From: Lunularia cruciata
Taxonomy: Eukaryota > Streptophyta > Marchantiopsida > Lunulariales > Lunulariaceae
Reading direction: 5' to 3'
Assembly: GCA_948567375.1 (NCBI GenBank)
Contig: OX419755.1
Location: forward strand, 52,023,001-52,087,000
Length of the DNA stretch: 64,000 nucleotides
Shown here: one piece after another, positions 1 through 12,599 of the stretch
How the letters are laid out: each line of letters starts with the position of its first letter
Numbering within the stretch: position 1 is the first letter of the stretch
Notes under the pieces: model-generated
Databases searched by the model: none
Told to the model about the DNA's origin: nothing
The model's input: the letters and a program-made list of their open reading frames with translations, nothing else
Made by a program: the position numbers and the translations under genes

Positions 1-485
1 TGAGTCCATTGTTGGGTGAATCTTGGGTAAAGGATTGTAGGGGAAAGGTGAGGCAGCATACTCTCAACTACCAAAGGGAGACTTGGGGAAAGATGCTGGA
101 TTTACTCAAAAGAGATGGATTGTCAGTTTCGAGCGGAGGAAGGGGAACCACTCGCGAACTCGTTCGCTCGAGACTTAAACAATTTACTGCCTGTTTTGAT
201 GAGACCTGCCTAAAGCACTCCAGGTGGGTAATACCTGACGAAGAACTGAGAGAAGGGGTGGAGTTGGCAGTAACGCAGGCTGTTGTTCCAGCGTACAGAA
301 GCTATACCACTGCGTACAAGGGTTTCTTGGACCAAGGAGTCAGCACCAAGTACATGAAGTATTCGGCAGAGGAAGTAGAGACAATGGTAGACGACTTATT
401 CCAAGTTAGAGCTCAGGATAGGCAATCACGCAACGGAACAACTGGTAATTCTCAACCTACTTTGGATGGAAATTGTGCGAGATGA
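1..485 (+). CDS. EXO70: Exocyst subunit EXO70, C-terminal end (5' truncated by window)
   Basis: The reading frame is open from base 3 and ends with TGA at 483-485. It encodes the last roughly 160 residues of an EXO70-type exocyst subunit, a plasma-membrane tethering factor for secretory vesicles. Recognisable family signatures are LLGESWV at the start of the fragment, a YQRETWGKML helix, RLKQFTACFDE, the WVIPDEELR segment, a VVPAYRSY motif and the closing KYMKYSAEEVE..VDDLF stretch, all in the usual order for the EXO70 C-terminal domain. The last ~20 residues after DLFQ are a divergent Ser/Asn-rich tail. No ATG is assigned because the gene begins upstream of the window; the TTG near base 9 is internal. 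No intron is visible. Plant genomes carry many EXO70 paralogues, and I cannot say which one this is. Confidence 0.9.
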   Translation, partial: SPLLGESWVKDCRGKVRQHTLNYQRETWGKMLDLLKRDGLSVSSGGRGTTRELVRSRLKQFTACFDETCLKHSRWVIPDEELREGVELAVTQAVVPAYRSYTTAYKGFLDQGVSTKYMKYSAEEVETMVDDLFQVRAQDRQSRNGTTGNSQPTLDGNCAR

Positions 486-3400
486 TGATGACGTGGTATT
501 GCATTCAACCTCATGCATTGATTGGTTTCGCTGTCTGGTTCGAAATGTGCGCTGATGGCATTTTGCATGAGCTTTGTTTCGAACTTGATCTTCTCCTGTT
601 CGTTTTGGTAATAAGGTTGCTTTATTGGGCTGAATGCTCATGAGATCACCTTGTTCATTTTTCTATTCACAACGGTTGGGCCCTCAATGTTTCCCCGAGG
701 TATGCATATGTCTGATACTGTGTCTACTGTTAAGAGTTCTGGATTGTCTGGACCTGGTAAGGCACCGTTGGAAAACGGTTTTCCGTTGTGGTCTTTCTCT
801 TTTTTCTGAAACTGTCTTGCTTCGTCCACCAGGACACGAGGTTTAGGGCTGGAAAGCCATGGCAGGCAGTTCCAGTCAGTGATAATCCCATTCTGAAATG
901 CTCATTTCTGAATGTAAACCTAAAAAACATCACACACGGCAACATTGGGCACGGCTGAAGCAGACGCACACAGAGATCAAGGAGCTTATCAAGTACAAGA
1001 AACACCAAGTGTGAAGATACAACTAATTTGGTTGAAATACCTGCCTCATGGAATAGAATGCCTAGTTTAGAATCAGTTCCAAAGGATGTGACGTCGATAG
1101 GTAGAGTGATTCAACTGGTGTTGATGAAATACTCTTTCATTTGTGCATGATGCGAGAGTTTGATACGAATGAAAACTGCCCAAAGTATTCCATGAACTCA
1201 GTAAGATTATGCAGTTTCCTGACCATGTAGAGGTTTAGCGAAACGACAGGGGTTGATGTAGAAATTAGAGATGTAGAAATGTAGTGGATAGTCTCGTGAA
1301 GTACTTGATGGCACTTAGCGCTATAGAAAGTATGGGGAAGTAAAAATTTCACATTTGACTTTGATTGGAATTCCCATCTAGGTCGCTTGTACATACGTGA
1401 AATGGTGACTGAGTTGTCCCGGGCACCATGGGCGCCGTGGACGATGTAAATTATTACAATGTTTAATTCATTGACTCTCTCATGCAGAAGAGAAAAGAAG
1501 AAGCTCTAGATTTGAGTTTCTAAATCTAATCCTTGGGAATACTGAGTCCATCCTGGAAGTAGAGAGATATACTTCTCCGACAGAACTCCAACTCGTGCTA
1601 CCACATGTCTTGACCGCAGGTCCTCTTCCACCTATCTTAGCTTCGTCCAGCTATACTTGAGTGTATGCCAGATGTGTGACGTGTTCATGGGCTTTCTGTG
1701 TCTATCGAACACAACCTCTTGCAGCGATCAATTTGAGAGTGTCCATATCGCACGGGTCTACTTGGTCGCTATAGTATTTCATAAGTGATTAGGAAGTATA
1801 ATACTGTACTGTGGTAGCCAAGCAGGAGGAGTTCATAAGGATGGATAGAATGTGTTCTGAGCAGATAGGACAAAACTTCAAGAAGAAATTTTGCTGTCCT
1901 TCCCATATTTCACTTGAACCCGGTCGTTTCGTGCTAAACTCAGTCCACCCAGTAGTCCCAGTAGTTCTGCAGTTCTCTACTGTCAGGAGTTTTGTCATTC
2001 GCGCCCAAGTCAAATACCAGATTTCCTACTGGAAGACGTTTTGGTGTTTCTTTGTTCTTCCCCATTCTTGTCTAAAAGGTGTACTGTCCTTGGAGGGGGG
2101 TATTAGTGATGCCGAGCTGCTGTATCCTTCTCTTGTTCATAGTACGCAGCGACACAAGATGGTGAGGATTCGGTTTGGTACTGTCAGTGTGACGAGTGCC
2201 TTCGATTGGTGTCCATCGCCTGGCAAAGTGATGATGCTACTTTGAGAAGTATGGTTCAGGAATGTTTTCAATCTATTCTAGCATTCTACCAGGGCTTTCG
2301 TTTTGGTCATTTGACCTTCGAACTCCACTTCACAATTGCTAGATCGTTAAAAGTATATTGCGTGTATCACATCCTCACCGACTTGGATCCTTTTCCGTCC
2401 GAATTCTTTAAGAACAGCTTTTTCTTGTGACTGGCATGTGTTTGGGATGAGTATTGAAACTTCTTGGGCAGGTGTATCCTGTAAATTAGCAAGACCGCCT
2501 CCGTTTTGAACAGATCCTTCGACTTCATCTAGGACTGACAAGGATATCCAGCTATATTTACCTGATACTTGTAAGTCATTTTGGTTCGTTAGCTACTGGA
2601 TTTACAAATGAAAATCAGGGCTGTTGGCTCCTTCCAGGTAGTTATACAGGGTTGGAAAAGTTAGGTGATATAGGCTTGGGGGCGATGAGCTATAGACAAA
2701 GAGAGATCCGGAGTGCACTTCAAGGCTCGTGCTTAAAACGAGCTGCAGTTTATCCTACTAGAAGTTGCAAGTGGATACCGACACATTGCTTACTGGCCTG
2801 ACGCTGGTTTCTATCCTCATTTCATTGGCCACCTTAATTTGGCGTTAAGCTGGTAATCATAACTTGAATGAGCAGACTACCAATCTTTCCAGGACGACCT
2901 AAACTGTACTGAGAACCAAAGTGCAATACCACAGCTTTGCTTTTCTAAAGATCTACCCAGTGCCTTTGCAGTGCATTGAATAACGATGAGGTTACCAGAG
3001 GGCTTAGATGGAAGTTGGTGTGTCTACTGGGTGCGTCTGCAATGAACAGAATAAGAAAGAATTTATCGTGGATTCCATGCATTTCCTATGTGATGATCCC
3101 CGGCCCAGCATGGTTTGACTTTCATAGCATGCATCTGAATTCAATTCGTAACATGTTTTGGAGTACAACAAATCCCATTATACTATGACCCCAACGGATA
3201 TAACGCTTGCCCCTATGATATGCACGTGAACTTGTTCGTGGTATTGACTAGATCATATTGACTACTGTCTTCTAACAGTCAGAAGGCAGAGAATCCGTGG
3301 CTCCAAGAAAACCACTTGGGTTCGTAGAATATTCGCTTGTTACTGAACAAGCTGCATAACTCTACGATGATCGGGAAGGGCGGTGGAACAAGGAACTACT

Positions 3401-5182
3401 TTTACCACTCCTCGGTCATAAGAAGTGAATGGTGCGATCAATTCTTGCTCACGACACATTGGCCACCGTTTTCCTTTTGGCATCAGAGCAGTGTAATAGT
3501 AGATGTAGTTGAGTCAGGAGCATCAGTTTCAGGTAAATGACTTGGCTCACACAGATTCACTCATTCATTAAATCACAACCGTGATATTTGTTTTCATCTG
3601 TTGGACCAAATATGAGTACGACCATAGACGTGTGTAAGGATTTTCATATGAACAACCATGCCAGAGTCAGCATACCAACTAGAAGCTTATCATAACACAC
3701 GTCCGAACTCCTTGTCGTTACCCTTCTGCAGGACAGTCCAATACCAGAAAAAGTTACTGTTACTTGTGTTTAGCGTAAGAAACCTTGTAACAAGGTTTCC
3801 TAGCCGCGTACTTCTGACGAATCTGCCTCTTCGACTGAAAGTATAGCGAGTTCAATTGGCCTCGCTGCTACACCTTGATCGACAGAATGAAGTTTCGTCC
3901 ATTTCAGTCTTAAGCCCTCGAAACACTCCGGAACCAAACGCTTTGCAACATCTTTTGATTGCATGACGATATATGTAGGTTTCGTGAGAATGACAGTTCT
4001 GCCCCTGATCAGTGTTTCTAAAGAGTAATGTTTCCTCGTTCAAGACGAAAGATGGGTACGATGCCCATAATCTTCGTGGCGAGTGCAGAACAAAGCGTCG
4101 GGCGATTCCACCCAGTTATGATTTATTATGCGAAGTGCTTACAAGCAATACTAAACAGAGAACTGCCAGAGTTCAGGAGAGTCCTGGTTGAGGGCCTAAT
4201 ATGAGATGGAGAATGCCCTCAACGCTAGTACCGTACATGTCGTTTGATTACGACCTCGGCACATGAAAATCAACTTGAATTACAGGTCTCGAGAGAACTG
4301 ACGACCATTTGGGAAGTACAAAACATGAACACACGTCGCATACACAGATTCGTGAGAAAGTTGCGCCCATCTCCGGTATTCAATCCAAAAATTGCTTTTG
4401 CCGAGTACACCAAAAACCTGAGCTCTCAACCATTTTTCAGAATCGTTCAGGTTCCTAGTACTGACTTGGCTGCTGCCTGCTGCGGAGATTTTATTTGAAG
4501 AACCCGAAGAACCAAAGACTGTCTTTGGTAGAATGGCAGGCTGTCGCTGCTTAGAGGACTTGCTGGCTGGGGCGGGGTCTGATGATCTTAACCAGCCTAT
4601 TCTAGGCAATGACCTACATTTTTATTGCTGAAAGATGCATAAATGCTGTAAGTTAGTATTTCACTCTCGGCAATTACAGCGCCAGTTACTTAACTCCCGT
4701 ACATAAAATGATGTCTCCGAAGATGTTGTGGTTGCTCCCATAGCTTTACAGTACACCTTCCTCAATGGGCTCACACATCGAGCCATGAATATGATCCACG
4801 CTCGTAGACAGGATTCTCCTATAATGTACAAATAATGTAGGCTGCGGCAAGAGAAAATCTCTTCGGAGGAAGGGCGAGTCAAAATCATGAACAGGCTGCC
4901 TTCGGCCTCCTGTGACAATACATAATTGTGACAAATATCACAAAGGGTGGCACGCAGGCGAAAGGGTTTAATCAAGTGGAGGACTCGTGACCAGAATTTG
5001 AAGGAGGAGTTTGGGGATCGGGGGAATCCTCCCCGATCCCAAATTCTGGGTTTAGTTTTACCACTTCGTCCCACATGGCATTCGAAGCTGTCATCAGGTC
5101 AAGGCTAAACCATGGAGCTACTAGTGCAAAAGTACACTAGGAATCCACTGAACATCATGACAATAAGTTTGCCCTTATATTC
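486..5182. other. Intergenic region between EXO70 and E2F, no gene recognised
   Basis: This stretch holds the 3' flanks of two convergent genes (EXO70 on +, E2F on -). Several open frames of 60-140 codons occur (for example 1,811-2,245 + and 4,661-5,074 -), but none has a recognisable domain or coding-like composition. A short perfect palindrome (gaaaccttg/caaggtttc) lies at 3,779-3,799 and a two-tier hairpin at 4,991-5,049. Confidence 0.6.
4991..5049. repeat. Two-tier inverted repeat downstream of E2F
   Basis: Outer arms ccagaattt (4,991-4,999) and aaattctgg (5,041-5,049) are exact reverse complements. Inner arms gggatcgggg (5,014-5,023) and ccccgatccc (5,031-5,040) are also exact, around a 7-nt loop. 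The left side differs from a simple foldback only by about 14 extra bases (5,000-5,013). It lies about 135 bp past the E2F stop codon, so it would be in or near the 3' UTR. Function unknown. Confidence 0.75.
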
Positions 5183-8100
5183 TCAGCTAGACCACTTTTC
5201 AATGACCTTCCAAAATGTACTTACGGAACGCCTATCAGAACATAAAATAGAAATTGACAAAAGGATACGGTCACTCCTCCACATATCAGTGAGGCCCACA
5301 CCCGCATCGGACAGCAACCAGTAATCCGTATCCGTCTGCAGCATTCATCATTTAGGTGGGTCACTCAATACCAGATCCGGTAGCCCAACTGGAGTAAAAT
5401 CGATTCGCCAATAAAGCAATGATGCCGAACCAATATGCCCTTAGAATGTAAAAACTTACATTCACTTCAGCAGGCATGATTCTCATGATCCCACCAACAA
5501 AGTCATGAGGACTCTCCGGATCCGTGTGAGGCGAGGGTACTTCTGGTTGACTTGCAGGTCCCAAATCTGTCACGCAACGTTCCACATCTTGATCGCTATC
5601 CATGATGGCGTTTGCAACGTAGGAATGTGGGACTCCGGAATGTCCTTCAGACAACTCCATAGGCTGCTGGACTCCATTGTTCATCTCCTCAAACTTCTCC
5701 TGAAATCGACTGAAGAGAACAGACATTCTCCGTGAGAAGTTTAAAAGACATGCAATGTAGACATAGTATTTACGCACTTGTATGGCTATACCCCTGACTC
5801 TTCGAGGAATATTGTCCAAATGACAAATTCTTGGAAGAAAAGGTAGTGGGATATCCTGCAGTATTTCTGGGAAAACTACTGCAGAATTCACTCTCTTCTC
5901 TCCACCCCGAATATACCTCACTAAGTAGACATCAATGGGCCCCATGTTACTCCGTAACAATATTTGATAGCGCCTCTGAGGATATTCCACGGCCTGTGAT
6001 CCATGCACGGGAGTTAGATTGGGCCTCCTGATTTACAAACAATTAACATCGGCAAATGATAATCTGCGTGACAAAGAAAGAAGGGTGTACCTCATCCGGA
6101 TCGGGAACTTCCAACGTCGTGCCATGCGGAGCTTTGATGGCTATGAGGGTTTCATTCTGCAAACCAGTTTTCAGACAGAAGTTAGGATCTCCTGAGACCT
6201 AAGGAGGCTCAGTATGGTGGAGCAATAGATGGTACGAAGATCTAGTCTATTATTTGACGACTGACCTACTATGTACTGGACAAAAGCTGGAATAAGTGGT
6301 CAAGGACCATTCTGGACAGGAGTGCGCAGGTTTTAATGACTGGATAGTGACGACTCAATCGATATCCGTTATATTGGACAATGCGCAAGGAGAGCTAAAC
6401 TTCTCATAAAGGATAACGTGCGGATCTCCATTATACAGTGTATATAAACTGGATCTCCGAGAAACCTGCTAAATCGAATGCAGGAAGTGTGGGCAGGAAG
6501 GGGAAATAATATCTGTTTTAATAACTCACCTGAAAGCACGGCAGATTCTTGATATCCTCTTCAGTCACATATAGCCATCTGATGGTTGTAAGGGTTAAGA
6601 TTGCAAGAACATGGTAGTTTTGAATATCATGGCCCTCTTAGGAATAACCTCATCCACAGGAAACGATAATCGGTTTATACTGAAAATACAACTGCTAGGT
6701 CAGACAATGACCAGTTTCAATTGGATACTGCTTATTGGTTTCATCCTCGCTGAGAATTCGCAGCTTCTCCCGCATTTGACTACGACCAGAGACGAGAATC
6801 ACCTTAGTAGATTGAAGTTATGCATGCGTGCCGACATCATGGATACATGATTCTAAATGTCACATAATGAATCCAGCCACAGCTACTATTCAGCTAGAGT
6901 ATCCTATGAAGCTGCACAAGAAAGTCTTTCTGATCCAAGGTCTTGAGACACACCTTATGCGCTCATCCATCTCTCGTTCTTTCATCAGCATGTGCTCGAT
7001 CTCAGCCTGCAAATCAGACATTCGGTTTGAAAGCAACATCTTATACCCGACGAGTGGTCAAGCATATACATGTATGTCGCACAGACACGTCGCATTAACT
7101 AGTGCTACCTAAGCGAAACAAGCCCACACACTATAAACCGAACTAGGATAAGAGAAAAGAGTGAAAACTACCAACAGGGTGATGGTGGAATAGACTTTCT
7201 GGGGAAGCTCATGAGTCTATCTAGTTATAGCAGGATTCTTGGAGTAATGCCTTTTGAAAATCACAATTCCAAACTGACATATGTAGCTACATAAAATAGG
7301 TTGAGAAATTTATTCCCACACTGACATATTAATGTTAGATTAAGTTCAACAAAGGAAGGCTATGCGATATGGAGAGGAATAGAGTAATGGCTAAGTGCAA
7401 CTATGTGGTTCATAAATTAGATTTAGTACCGGTATTTCAGACATCTCTGATATGGACGGGTTAAGATATATAAGCTGCAGCCATAGACAGCAATTTCTAG
7501 TAGAAACAAGAAATACCTGTAAAGCTGTAGCATCATCCTTTCCTTCACCCGGTCTTAGAACGCCAAGACCTCTGTTCATTGCAGTGATGGTGTGTTATGA
7601 AAATGTAAGGAGTGTCCAAACAAGAATCAACAGGATACGCGTGCTGACGCAAAAGTCAAGTAGACCAAGACTTCTAGTAATGTACAACTCCAGGATTTGA
7701 CCAGTTACTCACTTCCAGCGGATGCGATTTTTTAGTTTCTTCTCAATCAGACCAATTCCTTCTAAAACATTGGTGATATCATAGATACGCCTCTTTTGCA
7801 CCTGTGATAGGAACATTTGATAGAAACTATGGAAGTGAGACAGGAGAAAGAGAACTTGACTCCATTGGGAGATGACGAAAAGTGGCGCAAAACGCAGTAA
7901 AACTTCCAGACATGTTCCGATGATGCAGCGAAACAAGGTTTAGGAAACAACAACACTAAGTGAACTCCCACCGCTGAAGCCAGAACGAAAACTACCCACA
8001 TGAAGCGTATCGGCCGCCTTGTTGAGATCCAGGACGCCGTCATCTGCTTGCTTGATGAGGTCTATGAACTTCTTCGTCAGCAGGCCTTCCCGAGACAGAT

Positions 8101-11100
8101 ATTAAGTGAGTAATGATCCTTAGAGAGAGGTTACCCGAAGCGGAAAGCAGTTGTAATGAATCCTAAGAATAGGTCCTAAGAATTCCAAAAATTCCATTTA
8201 GTAGCTGCTTGTAAAGTCAATTACCAAGAGAATTGTCGTAGCGACAGGTGCTGTTTGGAGTGGGTGCGTTGCTTGTGGGGGAACCTGGATATGGAGTCGC
8301 ACGTTTAAAACCTTGCATTCAGACGCTCGATTAAGCACATGCAAAGAACATCTTAAATTCCAAATAGCAGTAAGCGGAGCACAGACAAAACTGGTCTAAA
8401 GACATGCACTGACTAGACCGGGATCGATATTAAGGAGCTGTCCAGACTTAGGCTATCCAACTTGAGAGGGAAAAGAGGTCAGGTCTGCCTACCGATGCGA
8501 GGAGGCCCCCCAGGTGTGTGCGGTCCATTCTTCAGCTGCCTGCCTACCTTGACACGGCCACCACGCTTAGGTCCAGGGGTAGGAAGGGGACTCGCATCGG
8601 CCCCTCCGGCGAACCCATTGCCGGATGACCAGCCATTTATTTCCATCTCCTGATCATTATTTACTGATTTCCGCCTTCCCTGTGTTTCCAGGAAAGACTT
8701 GTGTCAAGCTAGCAGTGCATTGGTTTGGTACTAGCATAGAATCATGATCTATTTAGTTAACGTATCTCGCAATAAGAGCCATCAGACACACGAGAAAGCA
8801 GAGCTGAAACCAGCCAAAACATTCATAAACCAAATAGCATTAGATACGAGACCATGCTATGAGGACCACACAGATATGAGTGGGTCACTTTGCCCCCGAG
8901 GCAATTCTTCTCCGAGAACACACGAAGATACTTAGGTCACATTGTACAGCCCAGTGTTGTCTTGCCTTCCAATCAGTGGCTAACCTTGGCATCCTGCATA
9001 CAGGTAGAATTTGTAGATTGATGATGGGCAGAATCCTGCAATCCAATGTAAACATATTTTAGCCTTGAATAGTTCAACATAAACTGGGCGATATACCAGA
9101 TGTCCTTGCAGTAAAACTCGTTAAATTTGACAAATAAACAAAGTGGCAAAGAATCAAAGAATCACACAAAATAAGTTTCACAAGGAGGCCAGTTCCGCTA
9201 GAGAAACATTGAATGTCAAGTGCAGGGAGTGAACTGCACGAGAGTAAGTCCAACGACAAGTTTAAACTACTCTTGCTTGCGAGGGATAGCATCACTACTG
9301 GCAGCATGAGCGACGACGAGAAAATGAGATATTGTGCAAGACTTTCTCCTCCTGTTTGTGGAGACCGTCAGGGCTTGTAAACACCTGGATGGTGAAATAC
9401 TACACACCGATCCGTACCCTCAACTGCACGAATGCTAGTCTTTTGGCAGGATTAAAGAGGATCCTCGGTGGGCATCATCACACAATGTACAAAGCTACGA
9501 GATGCGATATAGTGGTTCCCCGGCACTGTGTTGCAGTACATCTGATGGGGCACCTAAAGCCACAACTATCATTGGCACGTATAACTGGTTACCGATGATG
9601 AAACAAAAGTGAAACTGCACTCAAGTACTGACCGCTGGGTACCTCAGATCCGCCAGGTAAGCAAGACCTTGCTTCATATACGAAGCCTATGCAACATGGA
9701 AAGAGTGGAAGGCTGGAGAAAGTCCACCTAGCCGATGGTCTCAATCGCCGACGCTATCTGGCTCCTCCGGGAACCGATGACATATGCTAATGAGACTGGT
9801 GATTCTTTGTAATGAATGCAGTATTAGCATACAGAATGTAGAGTTCTCGTCACGGGCGATCGTCAACAGCTGTAAAAGAAGGAATCTGAAACATCCACTA
9901 GAGGTGCTTGTGAGGAGCCGGCTGGGAGAAGAGGCTTCACTTGTGCTTCAGATTATTTATGCAATGTTCTTTCGACACTGAACTCATCTATACACTGCGG
10001 CACATGAACGCAGGGCAGATGCAACTCTGGTAAGGAAAAAGTAGATTTGAAAAGCCACCTTCTATGTAAAAAGTGTAATCATAGAGATACTTGGATCAGC
10101 GCACATAGTGTACACCCCAGCAAAAGCCCTGGAAGGACGACAAATTCTAACCCATATAAATAATGCGCGTATATACCATATTTTAAAGCGATAATACGTA
10201 GCGAGTGAAGCACATGAGAGTCAGAGGCCAGATATGCTAATTTCGATATGCATGGGGTAGCTTCCCAAGCTGAGGCCCCGATCGAGAGCACGAACCAGAT
10301 CTTGCGTGAGATAGCATTTACGTCTAAAGAATGAACTTCAGAAACACAACGATGTGATCAAGGCGAATGATTTTATATATAAAAATTGCTACCTTGAGGT
10401 GCAATAAGATACTGTACAGACTAAGGAATGGGCTTTAGTGAGCTTCTCAGATAATCGGATCTTCACTCGCAATTGTAAGAGCCAAATCCAAGTAGGCTAC
10501 AATAGAATCCCTGGCGTCGTATGTTGACAATATAGATCAACAGCGATCTTCGAGTCGAAAAGAACACCGTATTTCAAGTTCTGTTCCTATATTCCACCTC
10601 TATCTTTCCATTTAAGGTGCGGATGGTTCAGTATTTCAACTGGAAGGCGATTCCATGATTGGACTATGATAGAAAGGTCCCACAGTTTCCGTTTTAGTCG
10701 TCATTAGGCGACCTCTTATCCAATTGATTTAAGTGTCAATTACTGGATAATCAAGAGTGATAAAATTCGATTGGGATCTTATCCACCATTTCGGGCTACA
10801 CACCTAACTAGGGTAATCCCCTCACGAAAAGATACTACCACTTAACAAACTCAACCAAAGAGATGATTCAGATTTCATACCGGGAACCTGTTGACCGTCA
10901 CATCTGGATGAGGGAGGCTTCCGCTTGCACCCTGATTGTCAAGTGCAGCTCCTGCTTCATGGAAACGGTGATAGTCTTCAGATAGTGCGAAGGCAGGGGA
11001 GGCTGGTGGGTACATAGATAACTGTTGTTGAGGCTGAATGGAGTTGTTTCCATGCTGTGGGCGGTAGGCAGGCCTCGTTCCAGAATTACCTCGCCTTAAC

Positions 11101-11105
11101 GGCAT
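5183..11105 (-). CDS. E2F: E2F transcription factor, 13 coding exons
   Basis: Minus-strand gene. Exons: 11105-10881, 8649-8493, 8284-8225, 8085-8000, 7801-7713, 7571-7517, 7006-6954, 6779-6729, 6578-6530, 6156-6091, 5993-5917, 5709-5460, 5335-5183. All junctions are GT..AG and phases agree; the sum is 1,371 nt, or 456 aa, the usual size of plant typical E2Fs. Domains in order: a Pro-rich N-terminus with EDYHRF; winged-helix DNA-binding domain from [14 protein letters not shown] through [20 protein letters not shown] to RIRWK; coiled-coil dimerisation segment ([11 protein letters not shown]); marked box with [31 protein letters not shown] and [12 protein letters not shown]-terminal DYWLLSD...LTDMW, the retinoblastoma-binding region. 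It should pair with DP and control S-phase genes in the nucleus. Family knowledge supports the roles; the exon model is mine. The start is uncertain: ATG at 11,105 is the first plausible one in the first coding exon, and the 2.2-kb intron could hide an in-frame exon. Confidence 0.9.
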
Positions 11106-12190
11106 AGAATGTTTGACAGAGGCTTGAAAAGTCTTTCCCTCCCTGGCTACAACGTCTACCTTCTCCACAAATTCAAGACGACCGATCACTGATACTCATA
11201 GTAATAATCCTGAGCTTCACCGCTATCATGCTCCAAGAGGCAGATACGGGAATTTGATAATTTTGTTCGGCCAAGGGTGCTCCTAGCACCGCTTTGCTGT
11301 AAAATTGCAAGTACTGTGACACATCCCCATGACGGAAGACGACCCTGGACTACACCGCAATACCCCGAGAGTCCAAATTTGCGTTGTTGACAACAGTAAG
11401 TAGGAGGAAACGCGCGCACTTAATGCACCGCCACACACCCGTGGAGATATGAAATTAGCCAAACAAATCGGCTATCGTGCACAGCAAGCAACCCCAAGCA
11501 ACCATAGAAGTGCATAACGAAGGCGAGATACTCAGCGGTTCGAGCAGGTGGCAGACATGACGAAGCACAACCTCCGATACACCCGACAACCACCGGTAAC
11601 TTCAAAGCATTGACGTGTCTACACTACTACAGGAGGAGAGCAGAGAAACTACAATCTACCTTAAGCAGCCACTTCTTGACAAGCCTCGGGATCACTCATA
11701 CTTCTCCCCCTCTCGAGTTCGCCTCAAACAATAAACTCTTCTTCTGAAAACCTCTTCTACACCTCCAAGAACCTCTCTCCTTTGCCAATCTCAACCCTAA
11801 CCAAGATCCTCCTCTCAGCACTCTCCTCTGCTTCCTCCCACCTTTACTTTTCCTTGCCTTAGTCCATTCGATTCCTGCCTACAGTACGCCATCATCCGAG
11901 CACTGTCTGAAGCTTTTCCTCGTTCAAGCTTCCGAGGCTTGATCGGCCTCCACTCGGGGCGAACACTCGGCGTTCGACGAGGTGTTGCGTTTCCTCTCTG
12001 CGCTCGAGTAGCGGAGAGGGACAACAGGAGGACGGGGTGGAGACCTCGAGCTCAAAGGCTGGCTCGTCATGTGAGGTGAGATAGATAGAACGAGCGAAAG
12101 ACGCGAGGAGCACACTCCACAAGCAAAGAGGAATAGGGAGGAAGGAAGAAGGAAGAAGACGGGAGAGAGAAACACACAGACGAGAGAGAG
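11106..12190 (-). promoter_or_regulatory. E2F 5' leader region (probable 5' UTR and upstream exon/intron)
   Basis: Read on the minus strand, 12,190-12,120 is a dense CT-rich tract of the kind (Y patch) found at plant transcription starts. It is followed by a GA-rich leader at about 11,850-11,700. No coding exon is recognised between this tract and the E2F start at 11,105. A long minus-strand frame (11,924-12,469) crosses the tract but shows no domain and is not called. Confidence 0.45.
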
Positions 12191-12233
12191 GAGGGAAGGG
12201 TTTGAATGCGCTCTCGCGCCTCTTCTTCTCAGC

Positions 12234-12241
12234 GCGCCAAA
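12234..12241 (-). promoter_or_regulatory. Canonical E2F site TTTGGCGC upstream of E2F
   Basis: The + strand reads gcgccaaa, i.e. TTTGGCGC on the E2F coding strand, matching the TTTSSCGC consensus. It lies about 45 bp upstream of the CT-rich presumed start tract. The surrounding sequence (gcgctctcgcgcc, cagcgcgcc) is also rich in GCGC. Confidence 0.6.
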
Positions 12242-12320
12242 GGATTGTGCCACATCGGCGTCACCATTTTCCAGCTCGGACTTCCAATTTTTCTGCGCCA
12301 GTATAAGTTCGTCTTCTCGC

Positions 12321-12326
12321 CACGTG
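12321..12326. promoter_or_regulatory. G-box CACGTG
   Basis: A palindromic CACGTG core lies between the two E2F sites in the presumed E2F promoter. It is a common plant bZIP/bHLH target; one hexamer alone is weak evidence. Confidence 0.35.
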
Positions 12327-12338
12327 GGAGCCACTTGA

Positions 12339-12374
12339 GCTTTGCTGGCAAGACAGATGTTTTGCCAGCAAAGC
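12339..12374. repeat. 13-bp perfect inverted repeat in E2F promoter
   Basis: Arms gctttgctggcaa (12,339-12,351) and ttgccagcaaagc (12,362-12,374) are exact reverse complements separated by 10 nt. The hairpin sits between the two E2F sites. Its function is not evident. Confidence 0.8.
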
Positions 12375-12486
12375 ACACCCGCACACCCGGTAATACGGAA
12401 GAAACAAGTGTGGGTTTCCTGGCGGAACGACACCCGAAAAAGCAACTTCCCATTCCACTTGACCTTCACCGGGCACTTCTGTTTTC

Positions 12487-12494
12487 GCGGGAAA
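12487..12494 (-). promoter_or_regulatory. Canonical E2F site TTTCCCGC upstream of E2F
   Basis: The + strand reads ttttcgcgggaaat. On the minus strand this gives TTTCCCGC, the classic E2F recognition sequence, overlapping a near-palindromic TTTTCGCG on the other strand. It is about 250 bp upstream of the other E2F site. Confidence 0.6.
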
Positions 12495-12599
12495 TCAATC
12501 AGACTCCCCTCCGGTCTCTCTCTCGTGAATTACCTACTTTACCCGCGACAAAATTTACCGTTCCCTCGGAGATAACGGAGGGGAACTGACAACTATACC

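Noticed and set aside
1811-2245. 144-codon plus-strand ORF between EXO70 and E2F
   Set aside because: No motif, atypical composition, no splice context.
4661-5074. 137-codon minus-strand ORF downstream of E2F
   Set aside because: Lies past the E2F stop and contains the hairpin; no domain seen.
8493-8649. A tiny 18-nt intron (gtaggcaggcagctgaag) in the second E2F exon
   Set aside because: It has GT..AG ends, but 18 nt is too short for splicing, it is a multiple of three and reads through in frame, so it is coding.
11924-12469. 181-codon minus-strand ORF over the E2F promoter
   Set aside because: It has no recognisable domain, crosses the CT-rich start tract and E2F site, and is biased by simple sequence; treated as chance.
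12206-12589. 127-codon plus-strand ORF over the same region
   Set aside because: Overlaps promoter motifs and has no homology that I recognise.
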